DNA from: Sulfurimonas sp.
GTDB taxonomy: Bacteria > Campylobacterota > Campylobacteria > Campylobacterales > Sulfurimonadaceae
Direction: 5' to 3'
NCBI GenBank assembly: GCA_024762705.1
Contig: JANTGW010000048.1
Coordinates: forward strand, 1 to 7,350
Length of the DNA: 7,350 nt
Below the pieces are notes generated by a model. The model saw nothing but the letters and a program-made list of their open reading frames with translations. It did not search any database and was not told the DNA's origin. The stretch's first letter is position 1. Every line of letters begins with the position of its first letter. The position numbers were made by a program, and so were the translations under genes. Positions 1-6,756 of the stretch are shown piece by piece.

Positions 1-743
1 AAACACCGATCAAGGGAATCGGCACCAGCTTGGATATACTTTTTCTCGGCAATGATATCATGAAGGGCAACGGCCCATTTAGTAAACGCAATGTTGTAAA
101 CAATGTCAACTTTTCTTTTGCAAAACCAGACAACACACTTTTTCCCTTTGCAAAGTTTAACGCCGTGATAGAGAAAAAAATAAAAAACGAAAAAAACATT
201 ACGCCATTATATCAACATCTGCTGCAAGCTGTAGATGTCAAGAAGAAAATTGCAACATTTCTCACAAATGGTAAAAACGTGGATTTAGCCTATGATTTTT
301 TACATGTAGTACCGCCTATGAAGCCTCCAAAAGTTTTTAGAGATTCACCACTTGCATTCAAAAACGGTAAATATCAGGGGTATATGAATGTCGACATAAG
401 AACATTACGCCATAATGAGTACAAGAACGTATTTGGTCTTGGAGATATTTTGGGCATACCGCTTGGAAAAACCGGAGGTTCCGCACAAGAACAAGCCGTA
501 ATCATTCAGGACAATGTTGCTGCAGCATTAGAAAACAAGCAGTTACCAATGCAATACAATGGCTATACGGTCTCACCTATTAAAATGAGATTTGGCGAGA
601 TTCTACTCGCAGAGTTCAATAATGAAAAAGCACTGCCTACATTTTGGATCGATCCATACGAACCAAGATGGATATGGTGGGAACTTGACTTACATGTAAT
701 GCGAAAGGCTTACTACTCTTTAATGATGCGGGGTATGCTGTAA
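1..743 (+). CDS. SQR-family FAD-dependent oxidoreductase, C-terminal part (5' truncated by window edge)
   Basis: This is the C-terminal part of a flavoprotein of the sulfide:quinone oxidoreductase (SQR)/NDH-2-like superfamily, normally a peripheral membrane enzyme passing electrons to quinone. The frame is open to base 3, so the TTG at 30 is internal and the gene starts upstream. Visible family marks are a TPIKG segment at 3-17, a VVPPMKPP stretch near 312-329, the C-terminal FAD-binding NVFGLGDI at 426-449 followed by GKTGGSAQEQA, the GYT-x-x-P and LLAEF stretch around 561-617, and an amphipathic Trp-rich tail ending MMRGML, as in type II SQRs. The part seen contains no cysteine. Positions that hold the redox cysteines in SQR (K-C-x-G-A-P and GYTSCPL) read Gly (15-17) and Ser (573-575). 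Sulfide oxidation by the usual trisulfide mechanism is therefore doubtful and the substrate is unknown. The stop codon overlaps the ppk2 start by one base, so it heads or belongs to that operon. Family call is firm; function is not. Confidence 0.85.
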   Translation, partial: TPIKGIGTSLDILFLGNDIMKGNGPFSKRNVVNNVNFSFAKPDNTLFPFAKFNAVIEKKIKNEKNITPLYQHLLQAVDVKKKIATFLTNGKNVDLAYDFLHVVPPMKPPKVFRDSPLAFKNGKYQGYMNVDIRTLRHNEYKNVFGLGDILGIPLGKTGGSAQEQAVIIQDNVAAALENKQLPMQYNGYTVSPIKMRFGEILLAEFNNEKALPTFWIDPYEPRWIWWELDLHVMRKAYYSLMMRGML

Positions 744-1501
744 TGACAAGCAAAGAGTATAAAGAGGAGCTATATAACTTGCAGGTCGAGCTTGTAAAGT
801 TTCAAAAAGAGGTCATTGCAAAAGATCTAAAAGTCTGTATTATCTTTGAAGGTCGTGATGCAGCGGGCAAAGACGGTATGATAAAACGCTTTACGGAACA
901 CTTAAGCCCACGTGATGCGAGAGTCGTTGCTCTTGGAAAACCTAGTGATATCGATAAAAAATCTTGGTATTTCCAACGATATGTTCCTAATCTTCCCGTA
1001 GGAGGGGAAATGGTATTTTTCAACCGAAGCTGGTATAACAGGGCAGGTGTTGAAAAAGTAATGCATTTTTGCACACAAAAAGAGTATGAAAGTTTTATGC
1101 AAGAAGTAGGAAATTTCGAACATCTATTAGTCAATTCGGAAATGATATTTTTCAAATACTATCTTGACATCTCCAAAAATGAACAGGCAAAGAGACTCAA
1201 AGAGAGAAAAAAAGACCCTCTTAAACAATGGAAACTTAGTCAAATAGATGAGCAGGCACAAAAATATTGGAAAGATTACTCAAATGCAAGAGATAAAATG
1301 TTCAACACAACCTCTTTTGTATTTGCCCCTTGGTATATTGTCCACTCTAATGATAAAAAAACGGCCCGTCTCAATACGATCAAACATTTTTTATCGCAGG
1401 TAAAGTATAAAGATAAAAATGAGAAATATTTGCGGTTTGACCACAACGTAGTATGTATATTTGATAATATCTGCTATAAAAAAGGATTAATTTATAAATG
1501 A
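743..1501 (+). CDS. ppk2: Polyphosphate kinase 2 (PPK2), class I type
   Basis: Cytoplasmic kinase of the PPK2 family, which transfers phosphate between polyphosphate and nucleoside diphosphates (ADP or GDP to the triphosphate, reversibly). The 252 residues form one P-loop domain. Walker A is GRDAAGKDG at 37-45. The SWYFQRYVPNLP region is at 74-85. The Walker B segment FFNRSWYNRAGVE is at 92-104. The lid motif DPLKQWKLS is at 158-166. The conserved APWY is at 195-198, followed by DKKTARLN at 204-211. One-domain length and the lid motif fit class I. The Walker B segment has Asn94 where I remember Asp in many members (FDRSWYNR); it may be a tolerated variant, and no alignment was run. The start ATG shares its A with the stop of the upstream oxidoreductase (taatg), and the stop sits in an ATGA overlap with the next gene, implying translational coupling. 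Nucleotide preference cannot be read from sequence alone. Confidence 0.95.
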   Translation: MTSKEYKEELYNLQVELVKFQKEVIAKDLKVCIIFEGRDAAGKDGMIKRFTEHLSPRDARVVALGKPSDIDKKSWYFQRYVPNLPVGGEMVFFNRSWYNRAGVEKVMHFCTQKEYESFMQEVGNFEHLLVNSEMIFFKYYLDISKNEQAKRLKERKKDPLKQWKLSQIDEQAQKYWKDYSNARDKMFNTTSFVFAPWYIVHSNDKKTARLNTIKHFLSQVKYKDKNEKYLRFDHNVVCIFDNICYKKGLIYK

Positions 1502-2763
1502 GTTTCAATATAGATCTTGTACATTTTTTAGTTATTACCGCTTTTAGTTTTCTTGTTGGGCTGGAAGTAAAATCATATAGAAGCCAGTATATTGATGATG
1601 AAAAGGAAAAACTTTTTTTTGGAGATGTCCGTACATATAGCTTTGTGGGAATTTTAGGTTTTGTGTTATTCAAGATAGACTCGGATCAACATCTCTTATA
1701 TGCAGGGGGATTGTTGTCAATAACACTGCTTTATGCACTTTTATATCAAAAAAATCTGCAGGAAAACAGACGTAGCATATTATTATATATCGTGATGCTA
1801 TTGGTATACTCTTTTGGTGCACTCATTCAAACACAACTGCTTTGGATGAGTGCACTGCTGTATGTAAGTATTGTTTTTATTTTAAATGTCAACAGAGGTG
1901 TAGAGAAGTTTACAAAAGAAGTCAAGATAAGCGAATTTGAGACATTGAGCAAGATGATTCTGCTCTCAGCAGTTATACTGCCACTACTTCCAGATTCAAA
2001 AATAATCCCCTACATTCCACTTTCCCCTTTTAAGATATGGCTGGCGGTTGTCGTTATTTCAGGTATAAGCTACGGTGGATATATTTTACAAAAATATGTG
2101 TTCCCTTCAAAAGGATATTTTCTTACCGGAATATTGGGCGGTTTATACTCATCGACAGCCACAACGGTCGTTTTAGCAAGAAAATCAAAACAGCTCGATG
2201 GAAACTCAGTCTTAGATGCAGCTATCATTTCTGCTACTTCAATGATGTATCTGCGTTTGATAATCATAGCTCTAGTATTTAATATTGAAATAGGTAAAAC
2301 ATTACTATTGCCTTTTACACTCTTAGGTTTTATAGGGTTTTCAGTCTCTGTATTCTACCTAAAACACCAAAAAAATTCTCAAGAGAACATAGAAATAGTA
2401 GATAAAAACCCTTTAGAATTAAAAACTGCATTTTTATTTGCTTTTCTTTTTGTTTCCATGATAGTTCTAACTCACTTTGTTACAACTCATTATGGAACAA
2501 TAGGCCTTGAGATACTCTCTTTTATTGTTGGTTTTACAGATATTGACCCATTTATTTTATCAATTCTGACGGGTAAATTCACTATTGCTTCAACACAAAC
2601 AACTGCTGCCATAATGATCGCTGCAGGAAGCAACAATCTGTTAAAAGCTATCTATGCATTATGGTTTGGAAAAATAAAGAACACATTTAGATCCTCTTTA
2701 TGGATATCATCTCTTGGAATCATTACGATAATATGGGGACTCTATTTTGAATATGGCATGTAA
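1498..2763 (+). CDS. MgtC/SapB family, DUF4010-containing multi-pass membrane protein
   Basis: Inner-membrane protein of 421 residues with roughly ten to twelve hydrophobic segments. The N-terminal part resembles the MgtC/SapB domain: a first helix ending FLVGLE at 18-23, then the DVRTYSFVGILG stretch at 43-54. The second half carries the DUF4010 signatures: GGLYSSTATTVVLARKS at 214-230, FTDIDPF at 346-352 and GSNNLLKAIYAL at 377-388. A polar loop (about 289-308) separates the halves. MgtC in Salmonella is tied to growth in low Mg2+, phosphate uptake and ATP synthase control; DUF4010 proteins have no settled function, so transport of an ion or small solute is inference. It overlaps ppk2 by 4 nt (ATGA) and is followed after 9 nt by the LOG-family gene. 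Placement beside a polyphosphate kinase would suit a role in Mg2+ or phosphate balance. Family call is firm, activity unknown. Confidence 0.88.
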   Translation: MSFNIDLVHFLVITAFSFLVGLEVKSYRSQYIDDEKEKLFFGDVRTYSFVGILGFVLFKIDSDQHLLYAGGLLSITLLYALLYQKNLQENRRSILLYIVMLLVYSFGALIQTQLLWMSALLYVSIVFILNVNRGVEKFTKEVKISEFETLSKMILLSAVILPLLPDSKIIPYIPLSPFKIWLAVVVISGISYGGYILQKYVFPSKGYFLTGILGGLYSSTATTVVLARKSKQLDGNSVLDAAIISATSMMYLRLIIIALVFNIEIGKTLLLPFTLLGFIGFSVSVFYLKHQKNSQENIEIVDKNPLELKTAFLFAFLFVSMIVLTHFVTTHYGTIGLEILSFIVGFTDIDPFILSILTGKFTIASTQTTAAIMIAAGSNNLLKAIYALWFGKIKNTFRSSLWISSLGIITIIWGLYFEYGM

Positions 2764-2766
2764 GGA
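2762..2766 (+). promoter_or_regulatory. Ribosome binding site of the LOG-family gene, overlapping the upstream stop
   Basis: AAGGA lies six bases before the ATG at 2773 and overlaps the TAA stop of the DUF4010 gene (2761-2763). It is among the clearest Shine-Dalgarno sites in the window. It fixes the LOG start and suggests efficient initiation on the same transcript. Confidence 0.7.
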
Positions 2767-2772
2767 AAGAAA

Positions 2773-3684
2773 ATGAAAAAGAAAAAAACGATTCTACCCT
2801 GGGAACATCCAAAACTACAAGAAGAAGACCCTAAGTCGCTTGAATTGATCAAAACAATCATGAGAAGTCCTACATATACGATGGCTGAAGAAGACAAAGA
2901 GTTCATAAACTCTTATGAGGCAAGAGCTATTCGACTTGAACTAGATTACCTCAAACCGGAACTTCAAATGAAGAAACATGGAGTCGAGCATACTATAGTT
3001 GTTTTTGGAAGTGCTCGCATTGTTGAAAAAGAAACTGCAATGAAAAGACTTTCCACAATCCAAAAAATGCTTGAAAAAAAACCAAATGACAGAGAACTTT
3101 TACATGAACTCTATGTTGCTGAGCGAATGGTCGGAAAAAGTATCTATTATGATGATGCAAGAAAATTTGGCCAACTTGTCGGAAAAAGTGGGAAAAGTGC
3201 TGAAGACTGTCACGTAACCATCATGACAGGAGGCGGTCCAGGCATAATGGAAGCAGCAAATCGAGGTGCTTACGATGTTGGTGCAAAAAGTATAGGGCTT
3301 AATATTAAACTTCCTCATGAACAGTATCCTAATCCATATATCACACCTGATTTATGTTTTTTATTCCACTATTTTGCCATAAGGAAACTTCATTTTTTAA
3401 ATCGTGCAAAAGCATTGGTAATTTACCCGGGAGGATTTGGAACTTTTGATGAGCTTTTTGAGACGTTGACACTCATTCAAACAAGTAAAACACAACAAAT
3501 ACCTGTTGTTCTTGTTGGGCAAAGTTATTGGAAAAAGGCGATAGATTTTGAGTTTTTAAAAGATGAAGGTGTCATTGCTCCTAATGATTTGGATATTTTT
3601 ATATATACAGATAATGCAGATGAATCTTGGAAGCACATTCTGGCTTGGCATGAAAAGCGGGGAAATCCGCTTTATCAAGACTAA
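2773..3684 (+). CDS. LOG-family (TIGR00730-type) Rossmann-fold nucleotide hydrolase-like protein, long form
   Basis: Cytoplasmic 303-residue protein of the LOG/'lysine decarboxylase-like' family (PF03641). Characterised members hydrolyse nucleoside 5'-monophosphates to base plus ribose 5-phosphate; plant and some bacterial forms release cytokinin bases. The Rossmann strand TIVVFGSARI is at 74-83, the phosphate-binding TGGGPGIMEAANRG at 152-165, the conserved RK at 204-205 and the signature PGGFGTFDE at 219-227, so both active-site motifs are intact. Compared with short LOG proteins (about 190 aa) it has a roughly 70-residue N-terminal extension and a charged helical insertion at about 84-130 between the first strand and the second motif, features I associate with a longer bacterial subfamily. 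It is last in the + operon behind ppk2 and the DUF4010 gene. A role in nucleotide salvage or stress is possible; true lysine decarboxylase activity is unlikely. Substrate is not readable. Confidence 0.9.
   Translation: MKKKKTILPWEHPKLQEEDPKSLELIKTIMRSPTYTMAEEDKEFINSYEARAIRLELDYLKPELQMKKHGVEHTIVVFGSARIVEKETAMKRLSTIQKMLEKKPNDRELLHELYVAERMVGKSIYYDDARKFGQLVGKSGKSAEDCHVTIMTGGGPGIMEAANRGAYDVGAKSIGLNIKLPHEQYPNPYITPDLCFLFHYFAIRKLHFLNRAKALVIYPGGFGTFDELFETLTLIQTSKTQQIPVVLVGQSYWKKAIDFEFLKDEGVIAPNDLDIFIYTDNADESWKHILAWHEKRGNPLYQD
3654..3673. terminator. Possible hairpin terminator at the convergent gene junction
   Basis: AAAGCGG and CCGCTTT form a perfect 7-bp stem with a 6-nt loop, inside the last codons of the LOG gene and about 20 nt beyond the stop of the convergent TauE/DsbD_2 gene. 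Read on the - strand the stem ends in a short T-run (CTTTTC), so it could end the leftward transcript. On the + strand there is no T-run directly after it. A second, weaker + strand hairpin (CACTT/AAGTG at 3704-3719, then five T) lies just downstream. Both are modest and could be chance in AT-rich DNA. Confidence 0.35.
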
Positions 3685-3693
3685 ATCTATTCC

Positions 3694-4407
3694 TTAATGA
3701 TGACACTTTTTCACAAGTGATTTTTGCGGGTTTGTAAGAAAAACATAACCTTTGTATATTGTAACAGCACCATAAAGTATTACCGCAACGGCAGAAAGAC
3801 TCATCATCATATTTCTAAAACTTGTTGCAGAGGCCAAAGAGGACAAGAATCCTAAAGAAAACATTGCTGGAATAGTACTTATACCAAAAATAAACATTAC
3901 CAAAGCTCCGTAAAAAGGGCTTGCAGTACTTGCCGCGGTAATCGCGAAGAAATAAACAAAACCACAAGGAAGTAACCCGTTTAGCATTCCTAAAATAAAA
4001 AAACTTTTATTTGATTTTGAGTGTAAAATCGCCTGAAAGGATTTTTTATAAAAGTTTGATGATGATATTGAATGTTCTATAAGTGTTAGAAATTTTATTT
4101 TACCCATTAAAGAGAGTCCCGCCAAAATCATGGCAATACCGGCGATGATAAATAAAGAAGCTGTAGCAGTATTGCTTAAAGTGGCAACTTTACCTAACGC
4201 ACCAAAAAGAGCGCCTAAAACTGTATAAGTCAATACTCGTCCAATGTTATAAAGCAAATGTGCCACTGTTTTAGAAACCTTAGAGCTTGCAGGTTCTATC
4301 TTAATAGTTGAATATGCCAATACAATTCCGCCGCACATTCCGATACAATGTCCAAAAGAACCTAAAAAAGCAATAGTAGCAATAGTCAGTAAATTTATAG
4401 TATCCAT
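3694..4407 (-). CDS. Sulfite exporter TauE/SafE family protein with DsbD_2-type domain
   Basis: Inner-membrane protein of 237 residues with about six hydrophobic helices, of the DsbD_2/COG2836 group annotated as 'sulfite exporter TauE/SafE'. The first helix holds the motif GHCIGMCGG at 19-27, and a central helix holds GLLPCGFVY at 144-152. These two Cys-containing, pseudo-symmetric motifs are typical of the group and resemble the paired cysteines of DsbD/CcdA electron carriers. The conserved FGISTIPAM lies near 174-182. Members often sit near cbb3 oxidase or heavy-metal genes, and a role in copper handling or thiol/cytochrome c maturation is more likely than sulfite export, but no such gene is seen here. 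The C-terminus ends Cys-His-His, possibly a metal-binding tail. It faces the LOG gene tail to tail, 9 nt apart, and is separated from the HD gene by 49 nt holding its own likely promoter. Confidence 0.87.
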   Translation of the reverse strand: MDTINLLTIATIAFLGSFGHCIGMCGGIVLAYSTIKIEPASSKVSKTVAHLLYNIGRVLTYTVLGALFGALGKVATLSNTATASLFIIAGIAMILAGLSLMGKIKFLTLIEHSISSSNFYKKSFQAILHSKSNKSFFILGMLNGLLPCGFVYFFAITAASTASPFYGALVMFIFGISTIPAMFSLGFLSSLASATSFRNMMMSLSAVAVILYGAVTIYKGYVFLTNPQKSLVKKCHH

Positions 4408-4412
4408 TCATT

Positions 4413-4451
4413 TCCTTCTTTTTTTGTGATTATATGATTTATTTGTTACAA
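4413..4451 (-). promoter_or_regulatory. Likely promoter and ribosome binding site of the TauE/DsbD_2 gene
   Basis: The 49-nt gap between the HD gene stop and the ATG at 4407 holds, on the - strand, a perfect TATAAT (4434-4429). A transcript starting about 7 nt further on would have a short leader containing AAGGA (4417-4413), five bases before the ATG. No good -35 box is visible, which is common in Campylobacterota sigma-70 promoters. A short dyad TTGT-T-ACAA at 4443-4451, just upstream of the -10, could be an operator but is too small to assign. The match is good but rests on short strings in AT-rich DNA. Confidence 0.45.
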
Positions 4452-4456
4452 TAGTA

Positions 4457-4933
4457 TTAATTTCTTCTTTTTTTGCCCTTACCCAAGTCATCATAATGTA
4501 AAAATCGTCGTAAATCTTCTTGTAGATCTGCATCTAAAGAATCCCAAATTTCTTTTTTTTTGGCATATCTTGACAGATCTTCTTTTTTTGATTTCTTAAT
4601 ATCACGAATGAGATAGTGGTATCTTACGATTTTTTTCGTATAATCACTGATAAAGGGCCAGTTCTTTATTATTTGATAACTTCTTTCTTCGTGGTCAGTA
4701 AAACTCCACTCGTTAAATTCGTGGTCTTCTTTATCTTTTTTAAAAGCAGTGAAAGGCTTGCCCACATCATGCAATAATCCCGCCGCAAAAAACCTGAATT
4801 CTCCTGCTTTGAGTGCGTAGTATGTTACGCGCAGTGTATGTACAAGTACACCGTGTTGATGCCATTCATTTTGCTTCCAAAAGAGTGAGTGTAAAAAAGC
4901 ATACGAAAATATCTTATTGTTCGTTTTGTTCAT
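4457..4933 (-). CDS. Small HD-domain phosphohydrolase
   Basis: A 158-residue soluble protein that is essentially one HD domain, a fold that binds one or two metal ions and usually hydrolyses phosphomonoesters or phosphodiesters of nucleotides. The ligands appear in order: His32 in GVLVHTLRV, the His55-Asp56 pair in GLLHDVGKP (52-60), His81 in FTDHEERSY, and His106 in RYHYLIRD. A candidate distal Asp lies at 148-149 in YDDLGKG. The pattern resembles the HD domain of CCA-adding enzymes and related HD phosphohydrolases; there is no nucleotidyltransferase part and no HD-GYP motif. The tail is very basic (GKGKKRRN), which might favour nucleic acid contact. Its ATG overlaps the recombinase stop in an ATGA, and AGGA sits seven bases upstream of the start, so it is translated with that gene. 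Domain call is firm; the substrate is unknown. Confidence 0.85.
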   Translation of the reverse strand: MNKTNNKIFSYAFLHSLFWKQNEWHQHGVLVHTLRVTYYALKAGEFRFFAAGLLHDVGKPFTAFKKDKEDHEFNEWSFTDHEERSYQIIKNWPFISDYTKKIVRYHYLIRDIKKSKKEDLSRYAKKKEIWDSLDADLQEDLRRFLHYDDLGKGKKRRN

Positions 4934-5757
4934 ATTTTTTCCTGTGCCATAGGATGGCAGACCTCTACGGTATCTTTTAAATCCTGTTTTTGTATATGCG
5001 TATAAATTTGTGTACTCATAAGCGAAGCATGTCCTAAAAGTTCCTGAACTACTCTCAAGTCAGCCCCGCCGCGAATAAGTGATGTTGCATAAGAATGACG
5101 TAAAACATGGGGAGACACACCAAGGTATTTCTGCGTTATTTTATATGCAGATATTCTGCTTAGCTTTCCACCTTTATAATTACACCAGACATATTCTTTC
5201 ATCATACCATTTTCTGCAATATATGTGTCAATTGCTTTTTTGGCAACTTTTGCCAAAGGTACAATTCTCTCTTTTTGTCCTTTTGCATGTCTTACATGTA
5301 ACCATCCGTCTTCTATGTCACTTAACATCAATTCCAGACATTCGCTTATACGTGTTCCACTTGCATATAAAAACAATATGAGTGCATAGTCACGTTTTCC
5401 TATCCAAGTTGTTGTATCTATCAAACTAAGACCATTAAGTATATCTTCATAAGACAAAAACTTAGGCAGTAGTTTAGGAATTTTTGCAAATTTTAGTTTA
5501 TTCTTTTCACTACTAAAATGCTGCTTATAACAAAACTCAAAAAAGGCATTGACTGATGAAAGCTTTCTGTTGAGTGTACGCTTATTTTCATATATAGCTA
5601 AAACATCCATAAGCTTTTGCGTATCAAGAGAGATAAGTGGTTTTGAAAGTTTCTCTTCAATGGCACACAGATCACTTTTATAAGCCTCAACACTTTTCTT
5701 ACTTAAAGCCCTTGTTACAGTAATATACTCTAAAAAAGCTTCTAGTTCATTCGACAT
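4930..5757 (-). CDS. XerC/XerD-like tyrosine recombinase
   Basis: Site-specific recombinase of 275 residues. The N-terminal part (about 1-85) is a short SAM-like core-binding domain, with SKKSVEAYKSDL at 19-30. The catalytic domain follows from about 100. All catalytic residues are present: Arg136 in ASGTRISE, Lys159 in the beta-hairpin AKGQKER, His217 and Arg220 in HVLRHSYAT, His243 in LLGHASL and the nucleophile Tyr252 in QIYTHI. The sequence GGADLRVVQELLGH (230-243) is very like XerC/XerD, so resolution of chromosome dimers at a dif site is the best guess. It is shorter than typical XerC/D (about 300 aa) and much shorter than Helicobacter/Campylobacter XerH (about 350-360 aa). No flanking repeats, att-like site or phage genes are seen, so it looks resident rather than mobile. 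It starts directly after the lipoprotein stop (TAG then ATG) with only a weak Shine-Dalgarno (GAGAAAA), suggesting coupled translation. Confidence 0.92.
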   Translation of the reverse strand: MSNELEAFLEYITVTRALSKKSVEAYKSDLCAIEEKLSKPLISLDTQKLMDVLAIYENKRTLNRKLSSVNAFFEFCYKQHFSSEKNKLKFAKIPKLLPKFLSYEDILNGLSLIDTTTWIGKRDYALILFLYASGTRISECLELMLSDIEDGWLHVRHAKGQKERIVPLAKVAKKAIDTYIAENGMMKEYVWCNYKGGKLSRISAYKITQKYLGVSPHVLRHSYATSLIRGGADLRVVQELLGHASLMSTQIYTHIQKQDLKDTVEVCHPMAQEKI

Positions 5758-6753
5758 CTATTTTATAAGAATTTTCTCATTGTCAACATAAAATGCATTG
5801 TCACCGACAAAGACAAGTCCCTCATCCAAATCAACTTCATGTATTGTATAAGCAAATGTTTTTTTATTCACGACTATCATATAACCCTCTTTTTCAAGCG
5901 CATATAGATTCTCATTGTCACTAATCAGACCTAAAAAATGTGCAAAAGGAAATTTGATTTTTGAATCAACCTGCAAAGAAGGTGTCAAAGAGATAATTTC
6001 TCCCTGTTTTGTTGTAATATATACAGTGTTATCATCCTGGATAATATTACGAATTTCAAACTTTGCACGTACTTCTTTTTGCGAAAGTGACAGAACTTTA
6101 GAACCGCTAGCAGCTATAATTTTGTCGTCAAGAATACCAAAATAGATTATATTGTTAAAATAGTCTTCAGATGAAACAATGACTGTTCTGAGTCTCTTTT
6201 TCAGTTTAGCATTAACGATGATGACTTTACCGTCAAGAGTTGAAAAAATCACCAAGTCATTCATAAAGTAAGGTTGTACAATACGTATATCATTCGCTAT
6301 AGCTTTGCCACCCTGCTCTTTAAATAAAAGTTCTTTTGAATCCATGTTATAAAGCGCTATTTCATTATTGGCAAACAAAACTGCCAAAATATTTTCATTT
6401 ACACTTGCTGCCGCTATGGTTCTTTTGAGATCAAAATTCTTTTTCAGTTGAGGAGTCTGCAAAGAAGTAAGCGTCAAATTTCCATCGATTGTCGTTGATA
6501 AAACCCAGCCATCACTCTCTGAAAGCACTCTTTGATCTTCACTGTCAATTTGTATAGTTATATTACCATCTTTGTTTAACACTTTACCATTGTCCAAAAG
6601 TGCTGCATTGGATGAAATGTCAACTATTTCATCTTCAAGACCTGCATACTTATTCCAATCATCAGAAACATTTTTAGGCTCAAAAACCTCTTTTGTACTA
6701 CAGGCACTCAAGAGTAAAACAATGAGTGATGCAAAAAAAATATATGTTTTCAA
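5758..6753 (-). CDS. Lipoprotein with predicted beta-propeller, candidate BamB-like protein
   Basis: A 331-residue exported lipoprotein. The signal peptide is a Lys followed by a hydrophobic stretch and the lipobox LSAC, with the lipidated Cys18, the only cysteine. Ser19 follows, with no inner-membrane retention Asp. The mature part is almost all beta, with repeating units of about 40 residues of the type strand-DG/NN-strand: SDGWVLSTTIDGNLTL (80-95), ILAVLFANNEIALYN (122-136), LVIFSTLDGKVIIVN (167-181), KIIAASGSKVLSLS (211-224), TVYITTKQGEIISL (243-256) and LYALEKEGYMIVVN (283-296). This suits a PQQ-type beta-propeller as in BamB, somewhat short (E. coli BamB is about 390 aa). It follows a yfgM-like gene, as bamB does in E. 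coli. The start is TTG at 6753: the upstream gene's TAA is in the same frame two codons earlier, so no other upstream start exists. GGAG lies 11 nt before it. Function as BamB is inference. Confidence 0.75.
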   Translation of the reverse strand: MKTYIFFASLIVLLLSACSTKEVFEPKNVSDDWNKYAGLEDEIVDISSNAALLDNGKVLNKDGNITIQIDSEDQRVLSESDGWVLSTTIDGNLTLTSLQTPQLKKNFDLKRTIAAASVNENILAVLFANNEIALYNMDSKELLFKEQGGKAIANDIRIVQPYFMNDLVIFSTLDGKVIIVNAKLKKRLRTVIVSSEDYFNNIIYFGILDDKIIAASGSKVLSLSQKEVRAKFEIRNIIQDDNTVYITTKQGEIISLTPSLQVDSKIKFPFAHFLGLISDNENLYALEKEGYMIVVNKKTFAYTIHEVDLDEGLVFVGDNAFYVDNEKILIK

Positions 6754-6756
6754 AAC

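Noticed and set aside
30..32. TTG at base 30 as the start of the first gene
   Set aside because: The frame is open upstream and codes for a conserved SQR segment (TPIKG), so the gene is truncated by the window edge and does not start here.
802..1155. 117-codon open frame on the - strand inside ppk2
   Set aside because: It lies wholly antisense to a gene with intact family motifs and has no domain-like features or ribosome binding site of note.
1380..1673. 97-codon open frame on the - strand across the ppk2/DUF4010 junction
   Set aside because: Antisense to two well supported overlapping genes; the product is low-complexity Ser/Lys/Tyr-rich and looks like a shadow.
4411..4475. Two similar T-rich strings (TTC-C/T-TTC followed by T-run) about 50 bp apart, as a possible direct repeat
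   Set aside because: One is the complement of a ribosome binding site and A-rich leader, the other encodes the Lys/Arg tail of the HD protein; similarity is explained by A-rich composition.
5079..5381. 100-codon open frame on the + strand inside the recombinase gene
   Set aside because: Antisense to the catalytic domain of a complete recombinase. The His/Cys/Leu-rich product reflects reverse-complement codon composition.
4930..5757. Recombinase as part of an integron, prophage or genomic island
   Set aside because: No attC-like sites, flanking direct repeats, tRNA target, phage genes or change in composition are seen; it is embedded in a tight operon with housekeeping-like genes.
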